From assembly GCA_030340625.1 (NCBI GenBank), contig JAOPHQ010002912.1, forward strand, positions 38,215 to 102,214: 64,000 nt of DNA. The letters run 5' to 3'. Every line of letters begins with the position of its first letter. The first letter of the stretch is position 1. Shown piece after piece: positions 29,201-41,400 of this stretch. This DNA is from Merluccius polli. Its lineage: Eukaryota; Chordata; Actinopteri; Gadiformes; Merlucciidae. The translations under genes were made by a program, and so were the position numbers. Under the pieces are notes generated by a model. It was not told the DNA's origin. It worked only from the letters and a program-made list of their open reading frames with translations, and did not search any database.

Positions 29201-32200
29201 TATGGAGGCTAACTGTCTGTAGGTTAGCTGTCTGTCTGTAGGATACCTGTGTGTCTGTAGGTTAACTGTCTGTAGAAAAACTGTCTCTCTGAAGGCTAAC
29301 CGTCTGTAGGTTAGCTGTCTGTCTGTAGGTTAACTGTCTGTAGGTTAACTGTCTGTCTGTAGGTTAACTGTCTGTATGGAGGCTAACTGTCTGTAGGTTA
29401 GCGGTCTGTCTGTAGGTTACCTGTGTGTCTGTAGGTTAACTGTCTGTAGAAAAACGGTCTCTCTGAAGGCTAACTGTCTGTAGGTTACCTGTCTGTCTGT
29501 AGGTTACTGCCTGTCTGTAAGTTAACTGTCTGTCTGTAGGTTAACTGTCTGTAGATTAACTGTGTCTGGAGGTTAACTGTCTGTAGGTTAAATGTCTGTC
29601 TGGAGGCGAACTGCCTGTCTGTAGACTAACTGTCTGTCTGTAGTTTAACTGTCTATCTGGAGGCTAACTCTCTGTAGGTTACCTGTCTGTCTGTATGTTA
29701 ACTGTCTGTAGATTAACTGTCTGTCTGGAGGCTAACTGTCTGACTGTAGGTTACCTGTCTGTCTGTAGATGAACTGTCTGTAGGTTACCTGTCTGTCTGT
29801 AGATTAACTGTCTGTAGGTTAACTGTCTGTCTGGAGGTTAACTGTCTGTAGATTAACTGTCTGTCTGTAGATTAACTGTCTGTCTGGAGGGTAACTGTCT
29901 GTCTGGAAGGTAACTGTCTGTCTGTAGGTTAACTGTCTGTCTGTAGGTTAACTGTCTGTATGGAGGCTAACTGTCTGTAGATTAGCTGTCTGTCTGTAGG
30001 TTACCTGTGTGTCTGTAGGTTAACTGTCTGTAGAAAAACTGTCTCTCTGAAGGCTCACTGTCTGTAGGTTACCTGTCTGTCTGTAGGTTACTGCCTGTCT
30101 GTAAGTTAAGTGTCTGTCTGTAGGTTAAATGTTGGTAGGTTAACGGTCTGTCTGTAGGTAACCTGTCTGTCTGTAGATTAACTGTGTCTGGAGGTTAACT
30201 GTCTGGAGGTTAAATGTCTGTCTGTAGGTTAACTGTCTGTCTGGAGGCGAACTGCCTGTCTGTAGACTAACTGTCTGTCTGTAGATTAACTGTCTATCTG
30301 GAGGCTAACTCTCTGTAGGTTACCTGTCTGTCTGTATGTTAACTGTCTGTAGATTAACTGTCTGTCTGGAGGCTAACTGTCTGACTGTAGGTTACCTGTC
30401 TGTCTGTAGATTAACTGTCTGTAGGATACCTGTCTGTCTGTAGATTAACTGTCTGTAGGTTAACTGTCTGTCTGGAGGTTAACTGTCTGTAGATTAACTG
30501 TCTGTCTGTAGATTAACTGTCTGTCTGGAGGGTAACTGTCTGTCTGGAGGGTAACTGTCTGTAGGTTAACTGTCTGTCTGTAGGTTAACTGTCTGTATGG
30601 AGGCTAACTGTCTGTAGATTAGCTGTCTGTCTATAGGTTACCTGTGTGTCTGTAGGTTAACTGTCTGTAGAAAAACTGTCTCTCTGAAGGCTAACTGTCT
30701 GTAGGTTACCTGTCCGTCTGTAGGTTACTGCCTGTCTGTAAGTTAACTGTCTGTCTGTAGGTTAACTGTCTGTAGGTTAAATGTTTGTAGGTTAACGGTC
30801 TGTCTGTAGGTAACCTGTCTGTCTGTAGATTAACTGTATGTCTGGTGCGTAACTGTCTGTCTTTAGGTTAACTGTCTGTAGAATAACTGTCTTTCTGGGG
30901 GCTAACTGTCTGTAGGTTAACTGTCTGTAGATTAACTGTCTGTCTGGACTCGGTTAATTGTCTGTAGACAGTAGTAGGATCTTAACAGTCTGTCTGGAGG
31001 TTGACTGTCTGTAGATTAACTGTGTCTGGAGGTTAACTGTCTGTAGGTTAAATGTCTGTCTGTAGGTTAACTGTCTGGAGGCGAACTGCCTGTCTGTAGA
31101 CTAACTGTCTGTCTGTAGATTAACTGTCTATCTGGAGGCTAACTCTCTGTAGGTTACCTGTCTGTCTGTATGTTAACTGTCTGTAGATTAACTGTCTGTC
31201 TGGAGGCTAACTGTCTGACTGTAGGTTACCTGTCTGTCTGTAGATTAACTGTCTGTAGGTTACCTGTCTGTCTGTAGATTAACTGTCTGTAGGTTAACTG
31301 TCTGTCTGGAGGTTAGCTGTCTGTAGATTAACTGTCTGTCTGGAGGGTAACTGTCTGTCTGGAAGGTAACTGTCTGTCTGTAGGTTAACTGTCTGTCTGT
31401 AGGTTAACTGTCTGTATGGAGGCTAACTGTCTGTAGATTAGCTGTCTGTCTGTAGGTTACCTGTGTGTCTGTAGGTTAACTGTCTGTAGAAAAACTGTCT
31501 CTCTGAAGGCTAACTGTCTGTAGGTTACCTGTCTGTCTGTAGGTTACTGCCTGTCTGTAAGTTAAGTGTCTGTCTGTAGGTTAACTGTCTGTAGGTTAAA
31601 TGTTGGTAGGTTAACGGTCTGTCTGTAGGTAACCTGTCTGTCTGCAGATTAACTGTATGTCTGGTGCGTAACTGTCTGTCTTAAGGTTAACTGTCTGTAG
31701 AATAACTGTCTTTCTGGGGGCTAACTGTCTGTAGGTTAACTGTCTGTAGATTAACTGTCTGTCTGGACTCGGTTAATTGTCTGTAGACAGTAGTAGGATC
31801 TTAACAGTCTGTCTGGAGGTTGACTGTCTGTAGATTAACTGTGTCTGGTGGTTAACTGTCTGTAGGTTAAATGTCTGTCTGTAGGTTAACTGTCTGGAGG
31901 CGAACTGCCTGTCTGTAGACTAACTGTCTGTCTGTAGATTAACTGTCTATCTGGAGGCTAACTCTCTGTAGGTTACCTGTCTGTCTGTATGTTAACTGTC
32001 TGTAGATTAACTGTCTGTCTGGAGGCTTACTGTCTGACTGTAGGTTACCTGTCTGTCTGTAGATTAACTGTCTGTAGGTTACCTGTCTGTCTGTAGGTTA
32101 ACTGTCTGTAGATTAACTGTCTGTCTGTAGATTAACTGTCTGTCTGGAGGGTAACTGTCTGTAGGTTAAATGTCTTTAGGTTACATTTCTGGAGGTTAAC

Positions 32201-35200
32201 TGTCTGGAGGTTAAATGTCTGTCTGTAGGTTAACTGTCTGTCTGGAGGCGAACTGCCTGTCTGTAGACTAACTGTCTGTCTGTAGATTAACTGTCTATCT
32301 TGAGGCTAACTCTCTGTAGGTTACCTGTCTGTCTGTATGTTAACTGTCTGTAGATTAACTGTCTGTCTGGAGGCTAACTGTCTGACTGTAGGTTACCTGT
32401 CTGTCTGTAGATTAACTGTCTGTAGGTTACCTGTCTGTCTGTAGATTAACTGTCTGTAGGTTAACTGTCTGTCTGGAGGTTAACTGTCTGTAGATTAACT
32501 GTCTGTCTGTAGATTAACTGTCTGTCTGGAGGGTAACTGTCTGTCTGGAGGGTAACTGTCTGTAGGTTAACTGTCTGTCTGTAGGTTAACTGTCTGTATG
32601 GAGGCTAACTGTCTGTAGATTAGCTGTCTGTCTATAGGTTACCTGTGTGTCTGTAGGTTAACTGTCTGTAGAAAAACTGTCTCTCTGAAGGCTAACTGTC
32701 TGTAGGTTACCTGTCCGTCTGTAGGTTACTGCCTGTCTGTAAGTTAACTGTCTGTCTGTAGGTTAACTGTCTGTAGGTTAAATGTTTGTAGGTTAACGGT
32801 CTGTCTGTAGGTAACCTGTCTGTCTGTAGATTAACTGTATGTCTGGTGCGTAACTGTCTGTCTTTAGGTTAACTGTCTGTAGAATAACTGTCTTTCTGGG
32901 GGCTAACTGTCTGTAGGTTAACTGTCTGTAGATTAACTGTCTGTCTGGACTCGGTTAATTGTCTGTAGACAGTAGTAGGATCTTAACAGTCTGTCTGGAG
33001 GTTGACTGTCTGTAGATTAACTGTGTCTGGAGGTTAACTGTCTGTAGGTTAAATGTCTGTCTGTAGGTTAACTGTCTGGAGGCGAACTGCCTGTCTGTAG
33101 ACTAACTGTCTGTCTGTAGATTAACTGTCTATCTGGAGGCTAACTCTCTGTAGGTTACCTGTCTGTCTGTATGTTAACTGTCTGTAGATTAACTGTCTGT
33201 CTGGAGGCTAACTGTCTGACTGTAGGTTACCTGTCTGTCTGTAGATTAACTGTCTGTAGGTTACCTGTCTGTCTGTAGATTAACTGTCTGTAGGTTAACT
33301 GTCTGTCTGGAGGTTAGCTGTCTGTAGTTTAACTGTCTGTCTGGAGGGTAACTGTCTGTCTGGAAGGTAACTGTCTGTCTGTAGGTTAACTGTCTGTCTG
33401 TAGGTTAACTGTCTGTATGGAGGCTAACTGTCTGTAGATTAGCTGTCTGTCTGTAGGTTACCTGTGTGTCTGTAGGTTAACTGTCTGTAGAAAAACTGTC
33501 TCTCTGAAGGCTAACTGTCTGTAGGTTACCTGTCTGTCTGTAGGTTACTGCCTGTCTGTAAGTTAAGTGTCTGTCTGTAGGTTAACTGTCTGTAGGTTAA
33601 ATGTTGGTAGGTTAACGGTCTGTCTGTAGGTAACCTGTCTGTCTGCAGATTAACTGTATGTCTGGTGCGTAACTGTCTGTCTTTAGGTTAACTGTCTGTA
33701 TAATAACTGTCTTTCTGGGGGCTAACTGTCTGTAGGTTAACTGTCTGTAGATTAACTGTCTGTCTGGACTCGGTTAATTGTCTGTAGACAGTAGTAGGAT
33801 CTTAACAGTCTGTCTGGAGGTTGACTGTCTGTAGATTAACTGTGTCTGGTGGTTAACTGTCTGTAGGTTAAATGTCTGTCTGTAGGTTAACTGTCTGGAG
33901 GCGAACTGCCTGTCTGTAGACTAACTGTCTGTCTGTAGATTAACTGTCTATCTGGAGGCTAACTCTCTGTAGGTTACCTGTCTGGAGGCGAACTGCCTGT
34001 CTGTAGACTAACTGTCTGTCTGTAGATTAACTGTCTATCTGGAGGCTAACTCTCTGTAGGTTACCTGTCTGTAGATTAACTGTCTGTCTGGAGGCTTACT
34101 GTCTGACTGTAGGTTACCTGTCTGTCTGTAGATTAACTGTCTGTAGGTTACCTGTCTGTCTGTAGGTTAACTGTCTGTAGATTAACTGTCTGTCTGTAGA
34201 TTAACTGTCTGTCTGGAGGGTAACTGTCTGTAGGTTAAATGTCTTTAGGTTACATTTCTGTAGGTTAACTGTCTGTAGGTTAGACGTCTGTCTGTAGGTT
34301 ACCTGTCTGTCTGTAGGTTAACTGTCTGCAGAAAAACTGTCTCTCTGAAGGCTAACTGTCTGTAGGTTACCTGTCTGTCTGTAGGTTACTGCCTGTCTGT
34401 AAGTTAACTGTCTGTCTGTAGGTTAACTGTCTGTAGGTTAAATGTTTGTAGGTTAACGGTCTGTCTGTAGGTAACCTGTCTGTCTGTAGATTAACTGTAT
34501 GTCTGGTGCGTAACTGTCTGTCTTTAGGTTAACTGTCTGTAGAATAACTGTCTTTCTGGGGGCTAACTGTCTGTAGGTTAACTGTCTGTAGATTAACTGT
34601 CTGTCTGGACTCGGTTAATTGTCTGTAGACAGTAGTAGGATCTTAACTGTCTGTCTGGAGGTTGACTGTCTGTAGATTAACTGTGTCTGGAGGTTAACTG
34701 TCTGTAGGTTAAATGTCTGTCTGTAGGTTAACTGTCTGGAGGCGAACTGCCTGTCTGTAGACTAACTGTCTGTCTGTAGATTAACTGTCTATCTGGAGGC
34801 TAACTCTCTGTAGGTTACCTGTCTGTCTGTATGTTAACTGTCTGTAGATTAACTGTCTGTCTGGAGGCTAACTGTCTGACTGTAGGTTACCTGTCTGTCT
34901 GTAGATTAACTGTCTGTAGGTTACCTGTCTGTCTGTAGATTAAATGTCTGTAGGTTAACTGTCTGTCTGGAGGTTAGCTGTTTGTAGATTAACTGTCTGT
35001 CTGTAGATTAACTGTCTGTCTGGAGGTGAACTGCCTGTCTGTAGACTAACTGTCTGTCTGTAGATTAACTGTCTATCTGGAGGCTAACTCTCTGTAGGTT
35101 ACCTGTCTGTCTTTATGTTAACTGTCTGTAGATTGACTGTCTGTCTGGAGGCTTACTGTCTGTAGGTTACCTGTCTGTCTGTAGATTAACTGTCTGTAGG

Positions 35201-36635
35201 TTAACTGTCTGTAGATTAATTGTCTGTCTGTAGATTAACTGTCTGTCTGGAGGGTAACTGTCTGTCTGGAGGATAACTGTCTGTCTGGAGGGTAACTGTC
35301 TCTGTCTGTAGGTTACTGCCTGTCTGTAAGTTAACTGTCTGTCTGTAGGTTAACTGTCTGTAGGTTAAATGTTTGTAGGTTAACGGTCTGTCTGTAGGTA
35401 ACCTGTCTGTCTGTAGATTAACTGTATGTCTGGTGCGTAACTGTCTGTCTTTAGGTTAACTGTCTGTAGAATAACTGTCTTTCTGGGGGCTAACTGTCTG
35501 TAGGTTAACTGTCTGTATATTAACTGTCTGTCTGGACTCGGTTAATTGTCTGTAGACAGTAGTAGGATCTTAACAGTCTGTCTGGAGGTTGACTGTCTGT
35601 AGATTAACTGTCTTTCTGTAGATTAACTGTCTGTCTGGAGGGTAACTGTCTGTCTGGAGGGTAACTGTCTGTCTGTAGATTAACTGTCTGTCTGGAGGGT
35701 AACTGTCTGTCTGGAGGGTAACTGTCTGTAGGTTAAATGTCTTTAGGTTACATTTCTGTAGGTTAACTGTCTGTAGGTTAGACGTCTGTCTGTAGGTTAC
35801 CTGTCTGTCTGTAGGTTAACTGTCTGCAGAAAAACTGTCTCTCTGAAGGCTAACTGTCTTTAGGTTAACTGTCTGTAGAATAACTGTCTCTCTGGAGGAT
35901 AACTGTCTGTAGGTTAACTGTCTGTCTGTAGGTTAACTGTCTGTAGAATAACTGTCTCTCTGGAGGATAACTGTCTGTTGGTTAACTGTCTGTCTGTAGG
36001 TTAACTGTCTGTCTGGAGGTTAATTGTCTGTAGGTTACCTGTCAGTCTGGTGCTTAACAGTCTGTCTGGAGGTTGACTGTCTGTAGATTACCTGTTTGTA
36101 CGGAGGTTAACTGTCTGTGTTTAGGTTAACTGTTTGTCTGGAGGTTAACTGTCTGTCCGGAGGCTAACTGTCTGTAGATTAACTGTTTGTCCGGAGGTTA
36201 ACTGTCTGTGTTTAGGTTAACTGTTTGTCTGGAGGTTAACTGTCTGTAGGTTAACTGTCTGTGTTTAGGTTAACTGTTTGTCTGGAGGTTAACTGTCTGT
36301 AGGTTAACTGTCTGTAGGTTACCTGTCTGCCTGCAGGTGAACTCCTGTTGAGCATCCCATAATATGAGTAGTGATGAAGTAGTGTAAAGGTAACACTGTA
36401 TATAAAGGATGATGTACTGCAGTATTACTGTGTAATAAACCACTACAGGTCTCCTGAAGCTGCTGCATCACCTGATCCATCCCATAATATTCTGCTGACT
36501 GTCCCACCAGGACACTGCCACTGCTGCTCTGTGTGTGAGTGCTGCTCTAGGGGTATTATGGGATGTCAGTGTGTTTGTTTGTTTGTTTGTTTGTTTGTTT
36601 GTTTGTTTGTTTGTTTGTTTGTTTGTTTGTTTGTT

Positions 36636-36687
<52 letters not shown>

Positions 36688-36959
36688 CATACCTCCTGTC
36701 TGGTTGAAGCGCCGCTTCACAGTCTCAATGTTGACTTTGTTGGTCTGCTGTTCACTCAGATAGAGTCCAGTTTGCCTCTCCAGGTATTGTGGGTCATCTC
36801 TGGTGAGCTGGTCCATCCAGGACTGTTTGAGTTCTGCTTTCTGGCTGTTGCTGTCATAGTAAATAAACTGAAGTTCATCCACCATCCCAACAGCCACAAA
36901 CTCTGGGAAGTTTGAGACTCCAGACGACGCCGTGGTGAAATACTTCAGAGAGTGAATCA
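24770..36959 (-). CDS. MHC class I alpha chain, copy 3 (leader exon and promoter missing)
   Basis: Exons present: 36693-36959 alpha1, 26861-27139 alpha2, 25849-26175 alpha3, 25411-25515 transmembrane, 25201-25224 and 24770-24840 tail (1073 bp), all with intact splice sites and no stops. Alpha1 differs at helix positions (LYLSEQQTNKVNIETVKRR). The residue-99 equivalent is Asp (RMDGCEW), 116 is Phe (VQFGY), and the F-pocket stretch is FTKLRLDQ (Arg/Leu for K146/W147). Intron 2 is 9553 bp, almost all minisatellite, against 1850 and 1744 bp in copies 1 and 2. Intron 1 is cut at 37655 by the BEL element, and no leader exon is found beyond it. It could be a recent pseudogene, a gene using a distant leader, or an assembly artefact. 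Confidence 0.85.
24936..25153. repeat. (AGT)n tract, intron between exons 6 and 7, copy 3
   Basis: The longest of the three orthologous AGT tracts, with interspersed GGT, AGC and CGT. It produces spurious poly-Ser, poly-Val and poly-Thr open frames. Confidence 0.92.
25256..25400. repeat. 48-bp minisatellite, three units, intron 5 of copy 3
   Basis: Three units of the 48-bp repeat, the last lacking the TATACG stretch. Confidence 0.88.
26178..26406. repeat. Poly-G tract and 37-bp minisatellite, intron 3 of copy 3
   Basis: About 35 G (26178-26212) form the pyrimidine tract of the alpha3 acceptor. Four units of the 37-bp repeat follow at about 26276-26406. Confidence 0.85.
27142..36330. repeat. 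9.1-kb CTGT/GGTTAA minisatellite with higher-order structure, intron 2 of copy 3
   Basis: A short GA tract at the alpha2 acceptor is followed by about 9.1 kb of 15- and 19-bp units (CTGTCTGTAGGTTAA, CTGTCTGTCTGTAGGTTAA, CTGTCTGTCTGGAGGCTAA and variants). The rare marker CTGTCTGGACTCGGTTAATTG has its GGACTC at about 30946, 31765, 32947, 33766, 34607 and 35534. The spacings of 819, 1182, 819, 841 and 927 bp imply a duplicated ~2.0-kb block. There are no convincing open frames. Copies 1 and 2 have only ~0.7 kb of this repeat. Confidence 0.93.
36571..36685. repeat. (TTTG)n followed by (TG)n next to the exon 2 donor, copy 3
   Basis: About 70 bp of TTTG then about 45 bp of TG. Copies 1 and 2 have TG only, so the tetranucleotide is copy-3-specific. 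Confidence 0.9.
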
Positions 36960-36962
36960 CTG

Positions 36963-37014
<52 letters not shown>

Positions 37015-37655
37015 TTAATGCTGTACATCACGATCAGAGAGACAGACACATGGCCCCTCCCAGCATATAGCCCCGCCCCCCCAGCATGTAGCCCCGCCCC
37101 TGTCCCCTCCCAGCATGTAGCCCCGCCCCCTGGCTACAGGTATTTCGGGAGGTTTTGTTTTAACTTTATTGACATCTCAACAGGTTACAGTACAATGCTG
37201 CCGTCCAAACGCTTCAACTAAAACACAAACAGCTTCATTTTAATCTTGCATACTAACGGTGATTTGACATCGTTTCAACTCAATGTTTCGTTCTTACCGC
37301 TTAATTCACCTGCGCATTTTAATTACATACATATTTACATTGTTAAGGATTTGAAATCCAGAATGATTTATAGTGAGATTAAATGTGTCTTCTGTCGATA
37401 AGGTGAACATTTAATGCTTTTCTTGTCAGACACTCGTATTGTATTGAAATATAAATATCTATGATCATATGAATTGATAAATAGTTCAAGTTCAGTAGGA
37501 TCCAACAATATGAATGTGGTCCTGAATAGCTGCGAATGAAACACATCTGAGTGTTAATAAAATAGTTGATTAAAAATTAAAAACTAGACATGAATCGGGT
37601 GTGAACTGGACGTTAATGTCCGTCGGTACCGATCAGAATTGACGGTAACTTTCAT

Positions 37656-38206
37656 TGTAGCAGCCCCAGAAGGAAGATGGTCGGACTCTTTGACTGATGT
37701 TGAATTTATTCGCTTAAACTCATTAACACCGTAAGAGCTATACAGAAAAAACAGCAAAAAAAAATACATATTTTCAATTACCTTCTGTTAATAAAATAAA
37801 CCATAAATAAACAATGATTATAACATGTAACGTTGATGCACTACCTTGTTCCCTTTCTCCAACTGAGGTGCAAAATCCACACACACGTATCTCCGTCACA
37901 GTAAACAACACTATTTACAAAGAAACAAAACTCCCGTTAATATGAAATAATACGAGTATACACTTTGAATTAATATATATATAACAACTTGATCTTACCA
38001 TGAACCAAGAATTAATTCCCATAACAAAAGTGCATTTATTGCGGCAATATCGCTGGAAAACTATGCAGCCTTTCTTATCATACAGAGCGCAAAAAATAAA
38101 CCGCGAACGTAAAACAACTTCCTGTTCCTTCTTCTGACATTTCAAAATAAAGTGCTGCATTTCAAAATAAATCAAACAACGACACTGAAATAAAGGGTCC
38201 TTTACA
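37656..38206 (-). repeat. BEL/Pao 3' LTR
   Basis: 551 bp. It abuts intron 1 of class I copy 3 at 37655, directly after TAACTTTCAT, a site that in copies 1 and 2 continues CATAAGTTTCACTTTCG. Confidence 0.9.
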
Positions 38207-38404
38207 CTCCCACCAAATCATGAGTGATTAACAAAACTGCACTCTGTTTTTTTTTTTAGATTACAAATGATTTTTACACATTAAATGAAACCCACAGGTA
38301 GGTGTAGTGACATGTAGTGAAACAGTAAACATAAATCAATCTCTGAAATGTTTGAAATGATACAAGGTACAATTAGTCCTTGATTTAAGACAAAAGAAGG
38401 CCCT

Positions 38405-41400
38405 TTAAGAGGCCTCCAGAAGAAGTACCAGTTTCTGAACCGGACGCTCTATTACAGTAACCTTATTGCAGCGTTCACCCCCTTTTGTAAGATTGCGATC
38501 ACCAACAGACAGTTTGACCTTTCTAACAAGTCCATCTTTGCCAACAGTGGCTTCAGTAACTCTACATAATCTCCACTCATTTCTGGGCAGATCATCACTC
38601 TTCTCCAACACTATGTCATCAACCTTCAAGTTTCTCTTTGGACAATGCCAACGCTGTCTGACAGATATGTTGGAAAGGTACTCCTTGCGCCAACGGCTCC
38701 AGAACTGCTCCGCAAGATATTGAATGTGGCGCCACCTCTTCCGAGCATACATATCCTCCCTTATGAACTTGCCAGGTGGTGGTAGGGCATTGACAGACTT
38801 CATTGTAAGCAGGTGATTAGGAGTGAGTGGCTCAAGGCTTTTTGGGTCATTTAGGTTATCAACAGTCAGTGGGCGGCTGTTTACAATTGCCATTGCTTCA
38901 TAAAGGAAGGTTCTTAGAGAAGCATCATCTAGCCTGCCGGAAGAGAGTGAGATAGTGGAGCTGAGAATACTTCTGACTGTTCGTATTTGTCTTTCCCATA
39001 CTCCGCCAACATGACTTGAGTGTGGTGCATTCATGCTGAAGTCACATTGCTTCTCAGCAAGAAAGGCAGTCAGCCTGTTTGTGTCAAGTTCCTTTAGAGC
39101 TTCATTGAACGCATTCTTTGCTCCCACGAAATTAGTTCCTTGATCTGATTTGATTTGTCGTACTGCACCACGTATGGCGATGAAACACCGCAGACCGTTT
39201 ATGAAGGAATCTGTAGACAGATCGTCAAGCATCTCAATATGAATTGCTCGTGAGCAGAAGCAGGTGAAGAGAAGGCCATATCGTTTGTGCTCCTTCCTTC
39301 CTTGTTTAGTGAAAAATGGACCGAAACAGTCCATTCCAGAGTACGTAAATGGTGGTGATGGCTCCACACGCTCTGGTGGAAGATCAGCCATTCTTTGTAT
39401 CTCTGTAGATCTCCTCAGTCTCCTACATGTCACACATTGCCAGATATAGGACGCCACTGCTCGATTCATCCCTGGGATCCAGTAGCCATTTGACCGTATT
39501 TCATTAATGGTCAGTCCCTTGCCTTGGTGTTTGACCTTTTCATGGCAGTGTGCAATGATCAGTTTGGTGATGTGGTGATCCTTTGGAATTATTGCAGGAT
39601 GTTTGAGTGAATTTGGAAGTGATGAGTCACACAGCCGTCCTCCCACCTTCAGCACACCATCCTTGTCTACAAAGGCATCAAGCTTGTACAATTCTTTGTG
39701 GGTTTGCAGTTTGGTTCCTTTGTTCAGTAATGTTAAGTCATCTTTATAAACATGACTTTGCAGAGCCTTAATTATGAAGCACTCAGCTTTCTCTCGCTCC
39801 AGTACTGTGGAGTGACCACTTGATTTGTCATTGTTAATTCGCCGTTGAATGCGCGCGACGGCTCGAATCACACTAAGCCAGGAGGAGAAGTTAGATAGAC
39901 GATCTACAAAGCTTATTTGCTCTGTGATTTCAGTATGCAATGCTTGAGCCTTTCTGACTTCCGGGTCTCCGACTGATAGCTCTGGGATCTTATCTGATGA
40001 GCTGACAATTTCTTTCTCCCATAAGAATTTGGGGCCGGTAAACCAATTGGACGACAGTAGCTCACTTGCTGTCAAGCCTCTGGATGCGTGGTCTGCAGGG
40101 TTTTCAGCAGTTGAGATGTATCTCCATTGTTTAGGAGTTGTGTTGAGATGGATCTTCTGCACTCTATTGGCCACAAATGTGTGGAATCGTCGTGCCTGAT
40201 TGTTAATATATCCTAGAACCACCATAGAGTCAGTCCAGAAAACCTCCTCAACCTCCGCACATCCAAGCTCCTCCTTCAGCATCCTGCTTACTGTAACTGA
40301 GACAAGAGCCGCTGTTAGTTCTAATCTGGGAATTGTTGTGACCTTGGTGGGAGAGACACGTGATTTTGCCATGACCAGAGCGCAGTGAATGTCTTCAGCC
40401 TCATTTTTGACTCTAATGTATGAACATTGGCCATATCCACTTGTGCTGGCATCCGAATAATGATGCAACTCTGTTTTTATGATCTTTCCAAATCCAGGGG
40501 GTGCATAACAGCGTTTGATGCTGATTTTCTCCAAGTTGATAAGATCATCTTTCCATTGCTCCCACCGTGGCTGAAGTTTGGTAGGTATAGGGTCATCCCA
40601 ACCCGTGCCACTTCTGCACATTTCTTGAAGCACTCCTTTTCCAATCAGCAGGAATGGGGCAACAAGTCCCAACGGATCATACAAGGATGCAACTGTTGAT
40701 AGAACACCACGACGAGTGGCTGGCTGGTCTTTAAGATTGATGCTGAAACTGAAGCAATCAGTGTCTATACGCCATTGAATTCCCAGTGTTCTTTCTAATG
40801 GTGAGTCATCAAATGTGAGGTTGAGGTCCTTTACGTTAGTTGCACGTTCTGACGGTGGTATATTCTCCATGACAGTCATGTCATTAGATATGAATTTGTG
40901 CAGGCGGAGGCCGCCCTTGGCACAAAGTTCACGTGCCTCCTGGACAAGCTGAATGGCGCTATTTGCTTTGTCGACACTTGTGATCCCATCATCCACGTAG
41001 AAATTTCTCATTATGAACTGTGACCCTAATGGGTAGATGTGCTGGTACTCCTTAGCCAGATGCTGCAATCCATAGTTAGCACATCCGGGAGAAGATGCAG
41101 CGCCAAACAGATGCACATTCATATGATACTCCTTTGGCTGTGCACTGAGGTCCCCATCCTTCCACCACAGAAAGCGTAAGTATTCTCGGTCGCTCTCATA
41201 CACTCGAAACTGATGAAACATCTTCTCAATATCACACATCAGGGCAACAGGGTGCTGGCGAAACCGTAACAAGACACCTGTCAGGTTGTTTGTTAAGTCA
41301 GGCCCTGAGAGAAGATGATCATTGAGACTGGTTCCATTGCATTTAGCAGAGCAGTCAAACACTACCCGTAGTTTCCCTGGTTTACGTGGATGGAAGACGC

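Noticed and set aside
27170..36330. CRISPR-like array of short repeats
   Set aside because: Units are contiguous and degenerate with no unique spacers, in eukaryotic intron DNA with vertebrate exons on both sides.
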